Shown in pieces: positions 52,021-63,209 of a stretch of 64,000 nucleotides of DNA. How positions within the stretch are numbered: position 1 is the stretch's first letter; each line of letters opens with the position of its first letter. The notes beneath the pieces were generated by a model that saw only the letters and a list, made by a program, of their open reading frames with translations, had not been told where the DNA came from and did not search any database. The translations under genes were made by a program, and so were the position numbers. Origin of the DNA: Knoxdaviesia capensis (taxonomy: Eukaryota; Ascomycota; Sordariomycetes; Microascales; Gondwanamycetaceae). The stretch is from contig LNGK01000005.1 of NCBI GenBank assembly GCA_001510575.1, positions 434,001-498,000 on the forward strand, in the 5' to 3' direction.

Positions 52021-53864
52021 ATGGCCTCCACCAAGCGACCATCAAACACCTTCGACGACTCGGGCGACGATTCCGGCGACAACGCGCCGGCAGCCACAGC
52101 GACAACACCGACCACGGGGCCGCGCGCACCTAAGCGCGTTAAGCGGGCCAGCAGCGGGCCGGTGTCGGCGGGGCCGAAGGGCAGCCAGCGCCAGCACCAG
52201 AACGCGTTTATCGATCCCACGTGGGGGCAGAAGTACTTCTTCGCCGGCAGCAATGGCGCGTCCAGCGTGCCGGCGGACCAGGACCTGGAGTGCGAAGACG
52301 ACGGCGATGCCATGGCGTATCTGCGATCTGTGAGGTAAGGACGGACGGCTCTTTGTGTTCGATCTGGACGTGTGTGTGTGTGTGTGTGTGAATTGGGGCA
52401 CTGACTAACGGGTGTCGCATGCTGCGTTACAGAGACCAAGCAAAAGGTATTCCACACTTGCTCGTTGCCCCCAAACTGGGACCCCAGCTACCCCCTCAGC
52501 AGATGCAGGCAGGCTCGGCCGGTGCGGCCGCGGGTGATTCCGACCACGATGCCTACGACGATGACGACTACGGAGACGAGGACGAGTATGACGATGCATA
52601 CACGCAATCCGGCCACCACGGGGACTCCCTCGGATACTACGCAGACGGCGCGTACACAGCGGCGCCCAACGCGCCAAGCCGGGCAGACACAGCCGACGCC
52701 AACACCCCCGACTCGGCGCTCGCGAAGGCCGTGTACGCCTCGCTGTACACGCAATACCTGCACCTGCGCACCCAGCTGCAGGCCGCGCCGCCCGCCACCA
52801 GCCAGCCAGTGACCGGCGCCGACGTGGGGATGTTCGGCCCGCGCAGCACCACTTTTGCCGTGTGGCGCGAGCGGCTGCTCAGCACCGACCCGCGGCCCGC
52901 GCAAGTGGCCGCCATGGACCGCGGCGGCGCGCTGCGCGTGCTGCGGGTGCTGCTGAGCGGGCGGCAGTTCCTGCGGCGCGGCGCCGATGTGCGCGAGCGC
53001 ACCAGCCGGTGGCTGTGGGCGCTGCTGGCGCGCGTGGCGCCGCCGGGCGAGCTGTCGCATGTCGACGTGGCGTGGCTGCGCGACGTGGGCCGTCGTGCAG
53101 TGCTTATGATGTGCAGCTTGGCGGAGATGGCGGCGCTGCGGGAGGAGCTTGGGCGGGGCGAGCTCGATCTCGGTGTTAATGAGGGCGTGGATGATTCGGA
53201 AGAGGATGAGGACCTGGCGGTGCACGAGACGGTGCCCGACGAGTCGGAGGATGGGGATGGGGGTAGACGGGCGGCGGCGAGTGAGGCGGATGAACAGGCC
53301 GCGTCTCCACGGGACGGCCCGGACCATGCTCCCGCGGGCGAGTCTGTGGATACCGGCGAGGTGAGTAGTGCTGCTGCTGCTCCGCCCGCGGGGGTCCGGG
53401 CAGCCGTATCTGTCGACGAGGGCGAGGTGAGCGCCGCTGCGCCGAGCGAGGCCATGGACCTTGGCTCGCACGACGACGGCGAAGTCAGCGAGACCAGCGA
53501 CGCCCCCGCCCCCGCCCCCGCCGAGCCCGGAGCCCTGGACAGCGACGCGCTGATCGCCGCCCGCACGCGGCTCCTCGCGCAGATCGCCGACGCCGGGGCT
53601 TCCCCCCCACCCCCGCTGCCACAGCCGCCGTCTGAGCCGGCGGCGCCCGCCACCGATGACGGGAGCGGCGATATGAGCATCGACGACGACGACGACGCAG
53701 CAGCTCCTGAGGACCAAGATGCAGATGAGGCGGATGCGCAAGAGGCGGAGATGCGCGCGCGGCTGAATCTGCGGGCTACGCTTACTATGGTCATCACCGT
53801 GGTGGGCGAGTTCTACGGCCAGCGTGATCTGTTGGAGTTTCGGGATCCGTTTCTGGGCGTGTAG
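52021..53864 (+). CDS. Gemin2/SIP1-family protein
   Basis: Two exons, 52021-52334 and 52433-53864, joined in phase 2 (581 residues). Gemin2 is the SMN-complex partner that assembles Sm cores on snRNAs. The N-terminus is basic and disordered with the family stretch AFIDPTWGQKYFF. The helical part includes TFAVWRERLLS, RTSRWLWALLARV, LSHVDVAWLRDVGRRAVLMM and, at the very end, LTMVITVVGEFYGQRDLLEF. These correspond to Gemin2 helices ending in the YFDQRDL-like motif. A long acidic, Ala/Pro-rich insert (about residues 320-545) separates the last two conserved parts and carries three D-x-GEVS repeats. The protein is far longer than human Gemin2. The intron contains a TG microsatellite. Confidence 0.78.
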
Positions 53865-55427
53865 GAGGTGTTTTTTTTTTCTTGTTTTGGTGAGCTCAGG
53901 TTTGTACGAGCGGTGGTGGTGGTGAGTAGAATGTGCGGCATTTTTAGACTGCGGATACCAACAAGCAATGGACTTTTTTGATTCTTCTTACGGATGGTTT
54001 TGTATCTAGGGCTCAATACCGTGTATTCCCACTTTCATATCTGTCTTTCCGATGCCGTGATACTGTCTACCTGCGCCGCTGGGACAGGTACACTGACAAC
54101 CCAACCAGCACCCACACAATCACACCCAGAAACACATACCCACAGCAGCCCGACCCCGTATACAGACAGCTTGAGACGTGTTAGCAAGTGGTGGTACGGC
54201 AGAGACTGTCCCGGGGGCTGAGACTTACACGGTGTTTCCCCTGGTGTTTTTCCCGATGGTGATGATTCGACGCGGTTCGCTCGGAGGTTCGAGGTGGGGG
54301 CAGACCGGCTGTGGGAGACCTAGGGAGAGCCGAGGACTAGTTAGAGAGGGAGAACCATTTTTCACGCAGGGTTTGTGTCGTAGGATGCGGGCTCGGATGC
54401 AGGGTCCTCACGGTGCACGTATGGGCGGTGGGCACTGCAATGATGCGGCCTCCGTCCGGCCGAGTTCCGGCTCGGCAGGCTGTGATACGCCGGCGGGGGA
54501 TGGGGCGGGAGCTCCGGCCGGCACGGGACATTGGGCCGCGGCGGTGCTGGCGTGATTGCGTCCACGGATGCGGTTCTCGGGCGTTGGCTGCGGGTATTGG
54601 GAGATGTCATTGTAATGGATGTTCCGAGTGCGTGAGATGGTCGGGGATGATGAAGCTGATATGAGGACACCGGTCTGTCTGTATAGGAGGCAGAAGACAA
54701 GAGACAAGGAAATATCGCATAGAACTCAAGTTTGCCCCCATCGAGTGAAGCTGGTACTGGCTCACAAGAGCATATCGCGTCGAGACTACGTATCCGGACA
54801 CACCGCAAATCGCATCCGGAACGACGGCTTCATCACCTGCACATTTCGGGCCAAATGCAACCGGAAAGACGGTCAAAGATAAATAACGAGCTGTATCTAA
54901 GTGTATTTTGCTTCAAAAAGATGTGCTGAACAGAGATACTCACTCTCCTCTCAAACACAATGCGGTATCTCAAGAAAAACAACCACCAACCCTAAGAGTT
55001 CAATCGCTTGGTACACTCCCTTATGAAACCCCCCCTCCCCCNCCCCCCCCCAAAAAAAAAAGTTAAGAAAATAAAAAAACAAGAAAAAACCATAGACATG
55101 AGCATGCTTGCTGCCGCTTCTCCCTCTTGCTTGATCGCAACACAGATCCAGCTGTTTTGAGGTGCTGTTGTGTTGTCTCACCCAAAAGATAATGCCAAAA
55201 AGAAAAAACCCCCAAAAAATAACTCCAGTGAAAGCAATGCCTCCTCCCCCCATGATAACTTCGATTAAACCGATGGATTCTGAACCTCCCAACCTCCAAC
55301 CTGTCCTGCACCCCAAATGCAGCCACCCCGGTAACCAAAGGAATTGAAACACATCATCATACACCGTAGGAGAACAACGACAAAGAAGACGGAGCCGGCG
55401 ATATGACGACGACAGCAGACCACCTCT
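53865..55427. other. Convergent intergenic region
   Basis: The 1.56 kb contains no supported gene. A poly-C tract with one ambiguous base (55042) followed by an A-run lies at 55031-55060, a likely assembly weak point. Both 3' UTRs are expected here. Confidence 0.5.
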
Positions 55428-56258
55428 TTAGTTCTCCCGCATCTCGGCATCGTCCGAGAATAGCCGCTTCTCCAAGAAAGTCGCCTCGTCGAAATCGCTG
55501 ACGTTCTCCTGATCCATGTGCAAGCTCTTGCCCGACGACGCCCGGACGGTTCTCGGCCGCCGGCGCGGCGTAGCCAGCACGCGGTTGGCGGCCCACTCGG
55601 TGGGCTCCTTGGTGCCGGGGGAGACCTCGGCGTCAAGCCAGTGGTCGCGGTCGCGCCAGATGAACACCGGCCGGTCGACCGGGCCCTCCGCCAGGCCCCC
55701 AGCGCCCTCGACATCGTCGGCGAACCCGCGTTTGCGCAGCGCGGGGGCAGCCGCGGCGGCCGCGTGGACCGACATGGCGCTGTCGACCGAGTCCTGGCTG
55801 CTGGTCAGCTCCGGCACGTCGTCGCTGTACATGTCGAAGTCGGCGGCGGCGTCAAACACGGCCGTGTCGAGCGGCGGGTGGGCGGCGGGCTGCGGCGACA
55901 GGCCGCCGATCTTGTGGATGCCGCAGAACGGCACGAGTTCGCGCGGCACGGCGCGCGCGGCCACCGCGGCGGCGGACGAGCGCGGCACACATGCGGCGGC
56001 GGACGCGGTCGGCGACGGCGCGGCGTACGTCCCGGTCTTGTAGCCCTCCGGCACCGACTTGCGCACCCGCATGCCGACGTTCAGCAGACTGGCCTGCACC
56101 TGCGGCGGAAGGGCCGGAGCTATCGCGGCGTTGGGGTCATGGCTGGTCGGCGTGGACTGCAGCCGGCCGTCGGTGGCGAAGAACGATGTGATGGGCCGTT
56201 GGTTCGGGTTGGTTGCTGCCGCTCCGGCGAACTGGCGCTTGATTCTGGGACCAGCCAT
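55428..56258 (-). CDS. Spd1/Dif1-like ribonucleotide reductase inhibitor
   Basis: A single exon of 276 residues. The defining motif is RKSVPEGYKT (residues 66-75), the Hug domain shared by Spd1, Dif1 and Hug1. These small proteins bind ribonucleotide reductase subunits and control their location or activity in the cell cycle and DNA damage. Near the N-terminus QRPITSFF (20-27) matches the PCNA-binding PIP-box (Q-x-x-I-x-x-F-F), and S. pombe Spd1 is destroyed through PCNA and CRL4-Cdt2. The middle is disordered with an acidic segment (DMYSDDVPEL). The C-terminal part has IWRDRDHW and ends FDEATFLEKRLFSDDAEMREN, which may be the reductase-binding helix. The ATG at 56258 gives the basic start MAGPRIKRQF. 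Confidence 0.8.
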   Translation of the reverse strand: MAGPRIKRQFAGAAATNPNQRPITSFFATDGRLQSTPTSHDPNAAIAPALPPQVQASLLNVGMRVRKSVPEGYKTGTYAAPSPTASAAACVPRSSAAAVAARAVPRELVPFCGIHKIGGLSPQPAAHPPLDTAVFDAAADFDMYSDDVPELTSSQDSVDSAMSVHAAAAAAPALRKRGFADDVEGAGGLAEGPVDRPVFIWRDRDHWLDAEVSPGTKEPTEWAANRVLATPRRRPRTVRASSGKSLHMDQENVSDFDEATFLEKRLFSDDAEMREN

Positions 56259-58713
56259 GCCGTGTTTTTGTGTTTTTGTGTAGATGAAGCCTGGGGGAGG
56301 ATGTTGAAAGCTTCGTGATGATGTCAGTGGTTGGACAAGGGACGAAGAACCACGCAATTACGCAGTTCCGGGAAATCTGCGAATCTGCGATTGATAAGGA
56401 CTGAAGATGAAGAGATTAGGAGTGAGGAAATAGGAAAAGAAAAGAAAATAAGGGCCCGGAAGAAAAATGCCGGAGGGCGGGCGTTAATACGAAAAAGGTG
56501 GAAACAAATTTGATAAAGAGTGTGAAACAGAGAATTGCACCAAAACGAGAAGATCAGAGCGCAGACAAAGAAATGATAATTAGAGCAAGAAAAAAACCGG
56601 TTGGGTGGGTGACGGTTTGCGGAAGGACCGTCAAGCACTAAGCTGCAATGGGCTTAGCGTGCTTCTCACAGGCGCGTCTTGCCGTGAATTTTCGCGCCTT
56701 GCTGGCGTAAAGAGACACGTGACAGAGCACGCAAACCCTTATTCGAAGTTTCGAGACTAACCCTAAGAAGGCCTCAAACGTCTGATGTCCAACGGTGGTG
56801 TCAGAGTTCAATCAAGACTTGATGTGTAAGTATGAGGACCATTCCGTGATAAAGCGTAGCAAAGACGGACTTATATACAGGTGCCAATGGCTTTATGAAA
56901 AGCCCAATTGCATTCATTAAGACTTTTTGGAGGGGCTGTTGGCTGTCTTGTTTCAAGACGTTCAGGATAACCCCCCCCCGTGTTGACCTGAAGACAAAAC
57001 GTGCTTGTTGGTGTTGGCATTTTGGCTCTGTCTGCCCGGTGCAGGCGCAACATGGGGGTTGTGCTTCTGAAAACCACGTGAACCAGGTATAGGTTGGCTC
57101 GCTTGCGTGACTGGTTGTGTGCATGGGATGGAACACTGAGGGGATTGCCGGGCTGGGGCTGTTGGCTTGTTGCTAGGCCAGGACTTGTACAGGCATCTTC
57201 TCTCAGGGTGGAACCGGTTTCTGGTGAGTGGTGATATCTCCCACGGGCGGGTGTGCCGAACTGGGCATTCCGGGCCCAATAATATCTAACCTGCTCCGTA
57301 TCCATATTCCGTACTGTATGTACATGGTGATATATCAACAACAATGGGGGCTTCTCTCGGAGCTGCCATCTTGGTCCCGGAACCATCAGCTGCAGGTGAT
57401 TTGCTGCTAAGGTATCAGCCCACCGTTGTGATTGTGTCTTCCCCGACTGTGTCTTGAAAGGATAAAGGCGGCCACTGAAAAGGCATCACAATGGTTCCAA
57501 GTCTGCGACTTACCTGAGGTCAGGAGACAGCGGATTGAGACTGCAGCGACACACAGTACATCACACACTGGAGATAGCTAGCTTGCATGATACCACCAGC
57601 CTCATGCTCGTTGAGCACGCCCGAGTTGGACGACACGCTCAAAATATCATCACAACACAAATCACACTTTACTGTTTGAACGGCAAATTGCATGGCAAAC
57701 CAAGTCTATTCATCAAGACACTCCGATTCCCTTCTGAATCCTACCCAGCAAGTGACGCACCGCCTGCCACCGGATACTCATCAAGGCCTTACCAATATCA
57801 AAATCCACTGGCTTTATTTCATTCCGCGTCCTCGCAAATATAACAACCGCCCCAGTCCACGGCATATGCTGCATGGACAGAGCAAGCTTGCTCAAGCAGA
57901 ACTGATAAAACCTACAGAAGACAGAATTTGATTTGATGCTTCCAACTCCCTCCACCTCCACCCCCATTTTCATTGGGATGGAGTATCAAAAATCCATCAA
58001 TGAACTCCTGGAGAAACGGAAGAGAACACCCAAGCCGAGAAACCGTGTGAGTGAAACACAACCAATACAAAGGAAATAGAAAAAAAAGTCTCGACGACAA
58101 CAGTTGGGCCGGACGATATAAGACGGAGATAGATGGATGAGCCAGATTCGGCGAGGCGGACGACGGACTTTCGCAGTAGAGGTCGGGGTTGATGTTGATG
58201 TCGATCGAGATTGGCGGGGACATAAAGTCGGTTGGAATCAGAAACAAACAGACAGCACGCAACAGGACAAGGCAAGAGAAGAAAAACCAAAGCTGGCCCC
58301 AAAAAAAGAAAAACTCTTTATCTCAAGAATGCAAGATATCCGGAAATCCGCAACGCCCCGAGACCGGAGAAATTTCGAGATGTTCCATCTTCTATCCGCA
58401 GAAAGCTGGATTCAATATTCGAAGAAATGACTAGCAGCACACCATGTCTATTCGCCCACTTCTTTTTTGCGTCGCAGCCGTTTTTGGTTCGCAGATCCGA
58501 GATGTAAACCACCCGCATAAAATCGTAGAAGGAGGAAGGAAAAAAACAAAAGAGAACCTCATGAAAATGCTCCCAAGAAATAGATAAAAGAAAAAAAACC
58601 GAGGAATAGAGCAACGTAAAAACGGAGAAGAACAGCCAAACCATCAAAACAAAAAGAAGATTTTATTATTTTTTTCTCAATAACTTTTTCTTTTGTTCGT
58701 TTATCTTGACAGT
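56259..58713. other. Intergenic, 5' of the Spd1-like gene to 3' of RPS27
   Basis: No gene was recognised in 2.45 kb. CACGTG boxes lie at 56716-56721 and 57075-57080, and AACCCTAA lies at 56759-56766, roughly 460-820 bases upstream of the Spd1-like start. The half near RPS27 is A-rich on the + strand. Confidence 0.5.
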
Positions 58714-59300
58714 TTACTTTCTCCGGAACGAGCAGCCCTCAGTTAGTCTGGCCTTGCCTCCGGTGGGCTGGCACAAAACGGTGGTGCAGCCCTGGCAGAT
58801 AACGACGGTCTGGGCGTGCGAGAAGACGGTGGTGATGGTGAAGCAGCCGGGGCACTTGACATCCATGAAGAAGGAGCGGGGAGCAGGCACAAGGGTCTAT
58901 TCGAGATAACGGAGGTCAACGGCGTTAGCAAGGACTGTTGTTAACGGAGATGCCGCATCTCCGCCGTGGTTTCGGATTGAAACTCCGAAAAATGTTGGGG
59001 TATTTACCTTGAGCTTGTGCTTGTGGGCCTCCGAGGCCGGCGAGGGGTTGAGGAGATCAACGGCGAGAACCTGTGTATCGGGAAGAGAACAGCGTTAGAT
59101 GCATGTGCCAACACAGAAGCCATCGACAGCTTCGAGATGCGATATGGATGTTGATGGTGAAGTGGCGGATGAACGTGACGAGGTTGCAGTGGAAGATATG
59201 GGAGTATTTGATGGGCGTGATTCGATGCAAAGGGCTGTGTGCTGATTTTGCGCAGTTCGTCGAACTCGCTGAGCGGTGATTTCGGAATGCCACATACCAT
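58714..59300 (-). CDS. RPS27: 40S ribosomal protein S27 (eS27)
   Basis: Three coding exons: 59298-59300 (only the ATG), 59008-59070 and 58714-58896, giving 82 residues, exactly the family length. eS27 is a zinc-finger protein of the small ribosomal subunit. The spliced protein reads M, VLAVDLLNPSPASEAHKHKLK, then TLVPAPRSFFMDVKCPGCF, HAQTVVICQGC, GGKARLTEGCSFRRK. The zinc site is CPGC plus CQGC. The first intron (GTATGTG at 59297 to ACAG before 59070) follows immediately after the initiator codon, so its 227 bases split ATG from the rest. Early introns are common in fungal ribosomal protein genes and often matter for expression. Confidence 0.95.
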
Positions 59301-60010
59301 GGTGACTGATTTGTGTCGGGAGACGAGATATAAAATCGACGATGAAAAGAAGAGGAGAATCGAAAGAGAACAAACTGTCCGTTTGGCGGTAGAGATCGAG
59401 GAATTGACTTTGTCGTCGAGGGGTTTGTCACGGATGGGGAGAGAGAGTCGGTAGACAAAAGAGAAGGAAGGAAAAATATTCGATAGGAAAGTTTTGAGAG
59501 GGCCAGTGGTGGATGTTTTTTTCTCTGTAGGAGCGGAGAATATGGTAAAATTTCCCCATTAACCCTTCTGGCTGACTGTTTCTGCCTGTGGTGATTTTTC
59601 GCTATTGGCCCCTTTGGGGCTGGATTTCGCTAGGGCTTTTCACGTGAGGGCTGCAATTTTCTGTGTGCGAAGAGGTCACGTGCAGCAGTCCAGTTTTGGC
59701 CCCAATTTTGTGCTACCAGCAAAACTCTTCCTGATTGGCCAATTCTACCGAACGCTTGACATGCGCTGACTAACCGATCTTGATAGATGTCGCCCCACAG
59801 CTGTTGCCAGGTGCCGGGCCAAACGAGCTTGACGTAGCTTAGAGGGGCAGTGGAGGGGACCAGGCGACAGGATTCCAGAAGTCCATGATATAAGAACAGT
59901 CTCTGTGATCCGTAACTTTACTTGAATCTATTTCATCGTTTCTCCTTGACTTTTGTTTTTTCCGTACTGTGTACAGATCCTTATTTCTTTTCTTGATACC
60001 GTATTTCACA
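59301..60010. promoter_or_regulatory. Divergent promoter RPS27 / PLP2 with two CACGTG boxes
   Basis: The 710 bases separate two divergent start codons. TCACGTGA (59640-59647) is a full palindrome and a second CACGTG lies at 59677-59682. CACGTG is the binding site of Cbf1-type bHLH proteins, which occur in ribosomal protein promoters of several fungi. The PLP2 side becomes pyrimidine-rich after 59925. Confidence 0.55.
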
Positions 60011-60858
60011 ATGGCCGCCCCAGCAGACCAGAGAATTGCAGTCCCGGTGGACGACCCAAACGCGGACACAGAATGGTAAGCTGCTACTACTGCTGATCCA
60101 CGTTGTATGCGTTGGCCGTGTGATAGAACTAACAAACCGTGCTGAAAAGGAACGACATTCTCCGACAACACAAAATCATCCCCGAAAAGCCGCCCAGCCC
60201 AACCCCGATCATCGAAGAGGCGATTCTTGAAGCGCGGCGACTAGCGCACGAGAACCGACTGGAGGGCAAGGACCTGGACGAGCTCGACGAGCTCGAGGAC
60301 GACGAGGACGACGCGATCCTGGAGGTGTACCGCCAGAAGCGCATGCAGGAGCTGAACGCACAGTCGAAGAAGGCTGTGCACGGCAGCGTGTACCCGATCG
60401 CGAAGCCCGAGTACTCGCGCGAGGTCACCGAGGCGTCCGAGGCCGGCCCGGTGTTCGTCAACCTGACGTCGGCGACCGGCGGCAACGTCGAGTCGCGCGT
60501 GCTGTCGGAGCTGTGGCGCCAGGCCGCCGCCGAGTACGGCGAGCTCAAGTTCTGCGAGATGCGCGCGAACCAGGCCATCGAGAACTACCCCGAGCAGAAC
60601 TGTCCCACCATCCTCGTCTACAGAAACGGCGATATCGTCAAGCAGATCGTCACTCTCGCCACCATCGGCGGCGTGCGCGCGAACATGCTGACTATCGATA
60701 ACCTGATCGTCGAGGTCGGCGGCGTGCCGGAGAACGATATGCGGGTCACGCGGCGGCGCAGAGATGCCGAGGATGCCGAGGATGAGAAGATTTACCGCAA
60801 GGGAATCTCGAGTTCGCGGAAACCCACCGTGGAAGACGACGATGACGACTGGGATTAA
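60011..60858 (+). CDS. PLP2: Phosducin-like protein Plp2
   Basis: Two exons, 60011-60075 and 60150-60858, joined in phase 2 (257 residues). Plp2 is a co-factor of the CCT/TRiC chaperonin needed for actin and tubulin folding. The spliced N-terminus reads NADTEWNDILRQHKIIPEKPPSP, the family signature. It is followed by an acidic helix (DLDELDELEDDEDDAILEVYRQKRM) and YPIAKPEYSREVTEAS. The thioredoxin-like domain includes VFVNL, LKFCEMRANQAIENYPEQNCPTILVY and the LATIGG turn. It lacks a CxxC active site, as expected. The C-terminus ends in an acidic DDDDDWD tail. The first exon ends inside the Trp codon. Confidence 0.94.
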
Positions 60859-61077
60859 ATGGCTGGGAAAATGATAAAGTCTGCGAGCGTGGTGTTTTTG
60901 GTGTGTGTCAACAGTTCTTTCTACGCATAGACGGTCAAGGAGTGAGAAGATGGATTGAACTTTGCAGCAACCCGACCCACTGGGGTCTGGGAGGCTTGGA
61001 ACCTCAATGTTATGTATGTCTATTTGCTGCTGATTGTCTGGTTCAATCCCGTTCCAGGAGGTAGGTTAGAGCACCAT

Positions 61078-62674
61078 TCACTTTTGCTCATGAATGCTCT
61101 CCACGCCGGCCCCGACCACGACTTCCCGAGGCTTGCAGTTCCACGAACACCCACTCGCCAAAAACGGCACCCAGAAATTCCCGGAAGTTTCGCTGTCACG
61201 ATCAGGCCGAAGTGTGACAGAATCCTCATCGCTGCGCTTGATAGCCTCAACCATTGCCCACCACTCCACCCACCGCGTTGCCGGCATCACATGCAGCTTC
61301 TGGCAACTGGCGCAGAACGATCCCCCGTCCTCCTTCACACCAATAGCCTTTTGGATGTGGCTCTGAAGGTGTGCGAAGTCACCGTCCGCAAGCATTGCCG
61401 ACATGTCCTTCAAGCGCGAGCTCTTGTAGCACTGGCGGAGGATGCTTTCCAGCAGACTGGGCGCGCTTGAAGCATGTGTAGGGAGAGTCGGGTCCTCAGA
61501 ATCAACTTCCGCGCCGTTGGTGGGGATCCGTGCTGGCTTAGCTAGAACTGGCATCTCAAATTGAGATCGAAGTTGGCCAGACGTGTCGCGGTACTCGACA
61601 GGAGATCGCCCAGCATACACAGCGGTTTTGCCGACCCGCGTGTCCTCGGGGTCGCGGTCGCTCTTGGGAATGTACTGGGTGGCCTGTGGCTTCACAAACG
61701 GGTTCGGATGGATGTGGAGCTGTTGGAGCTTGCCGTCTAGGCCAATCAAGTCAAGCAGCGAATGTGGGAGGTGGGACAGCATATTCATGGCGACGTTGAG
61801 GTGGGTGAGGTTCGTGAGCCGTCCGATTGATGAAGGAAGCTCCTTGATGCGGTTGTTGCGCAGGCTGAGACATGTCAGGTTGTCCAGGTTGAGGATGGCG
61901 CCGGGGATGTGAGACAGGCGATTGTTGGACAGGAAGAGTTTCAGGGCCGGATCCCGGTGTTCGAAGGGTGCTCCGGCCACAACGATTGGGATGACGGCCA
62001 GTGTGGATAGTGGGGCTATTGTGTCGTTGGATAGCGATTCAAGATTGAAGCCCCTGTTCGAGATACATATGTGTGAGATGTGGGGGGCATGCAGCTGATT
62101 AGATGCACGGTTTCAATGCCCGCAGGAAGATCACTTACGACATATCCACATTTTCATTTCCCTCCTCAATACAATCCTCAATTACCCGGCGGGCGGCCAT
62201 TTCAGCGGCAGACACAGCAGATACGGTAGGCACACGCTGGAACGGCGGCTTCGGGCGGGGAGCAAGTACAGTCGTGGTCCACGCACCGGAGCTCGGCCCG
62301 TCATCCTCAGCATGCGAGTCGCTGCCCATCCAGACACCACTGTCAAAATGGCGACGGAGGCTGCGCTTCGGCTTTGGCGGAGGCGGTAACATTTCATCAC
62401 CGAAGATCGGGTCGGACGACACCGGCTGCTGCTCGTACCACGAGCCGACGAGGCGTTTCTTGCGGCGCACCTGGACCGAGCTGTAGTTTTCTAGCGACGG
62501 GTCATCGTCGCTGGAAAACACGGCCGGATCACTCGATGTTGCAAAGGCGGACGCTGGGGGCACGGCTGAACGTTGCAGACCGGCACGGGCGCGCTTTTTC
62601 GGGTTGGTGAATATCTGGCTGGCGTCGTCGCTCAGAAAGGGCGTCAGCTTGGGGAGGGAGGGTTCCTGCGACAT
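61078..62674 (-). CDS. Leucine-rich-repeat protein with C-terminal cysteine pairs
   Basis: Two exons, 62139-62674 and 61078-62053, joined in phase 2 (503 residues). The first 180 residues are disordered and basic. Then come at least three LRRs of the plant/bacterial type: LFLSNNRLSHIPGAILNLDN, LTCLSLRNNRIKELPSSIGR and LTHLNVAMNMLSHLPHSLLD. The C-terminal part has CASCQ (C426, C429) and GCSWNC (C481, C485), spaced like a zinc site, around the segment RWVEWWAMV. Homologues with this order are, as far as I recall, widespread but uncharacterised in filamentous fungi. It is convergent with PLP2 (219 bases apart) and divergent from EMC1. No membrane segment or signal peptide is visible. Confidence 0.82.
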
Positions 62675-63209
62675 TGTGAAGGGAGTGACCTGACGGATTT
62701 CAGTGAGGGATACGCCGGGAAAAGAGAGGAATAATTATAGATGTAAGACGATGATCCAACACTTGGGTGCCACAGAGCTACCGTCTACACATTGCTGGTA
62801 GAAAAGAAAAAGTATGTGAAGCAAGAAGTGGAAATGTGTGTGAAGCCTCTCGTTTAAAAGACGCGGTAAAACGCGCCCGTGTGTTTTCGGGGCAGGAACA
62901 AGCTCTCGATCGCGATTGCCAAATTTGGCCTAGTTGATAGCGATAGTGGGGGAAGTCAGTCTAGACCCAAAGCAGCTTAGCTCAACCGGACCTCAACCCC
63001 GACAGTGTTGATAACAGTGTCCACACGGCCAATTGCACGGTGTGGATTTTCGCTGGTTGACACCTTGTCGATATTCACCCACTCCAACGACTTCATGATA
63101 CTTCTCTTCTCCATCTCCCCTAGTTCCATCTTATCATCATCCTAATCAATCAAACGCAAAGCATCACAACCACGATACGGTGCGTTCTATCTTCAATCCA
63201 GTCTCAACT
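62675..63209. promoter_or_regulatory. Divergent promoter, LRR gene / EMC1
   Basis: About 535 bases between two divergent start codons. The last 110 bases before EMC1 are rich in C, T and A and resemble a fungal leader. No further motif was assigned. Confidence 0.45.

Noticed and set aside
52488..53797. Minus-strand ORFs of 417 and 386 codons opposite the Gemin2-like gene
   Set aside because: Low-complexity mirror frames of an Ala/Asp-rich coding sequence.
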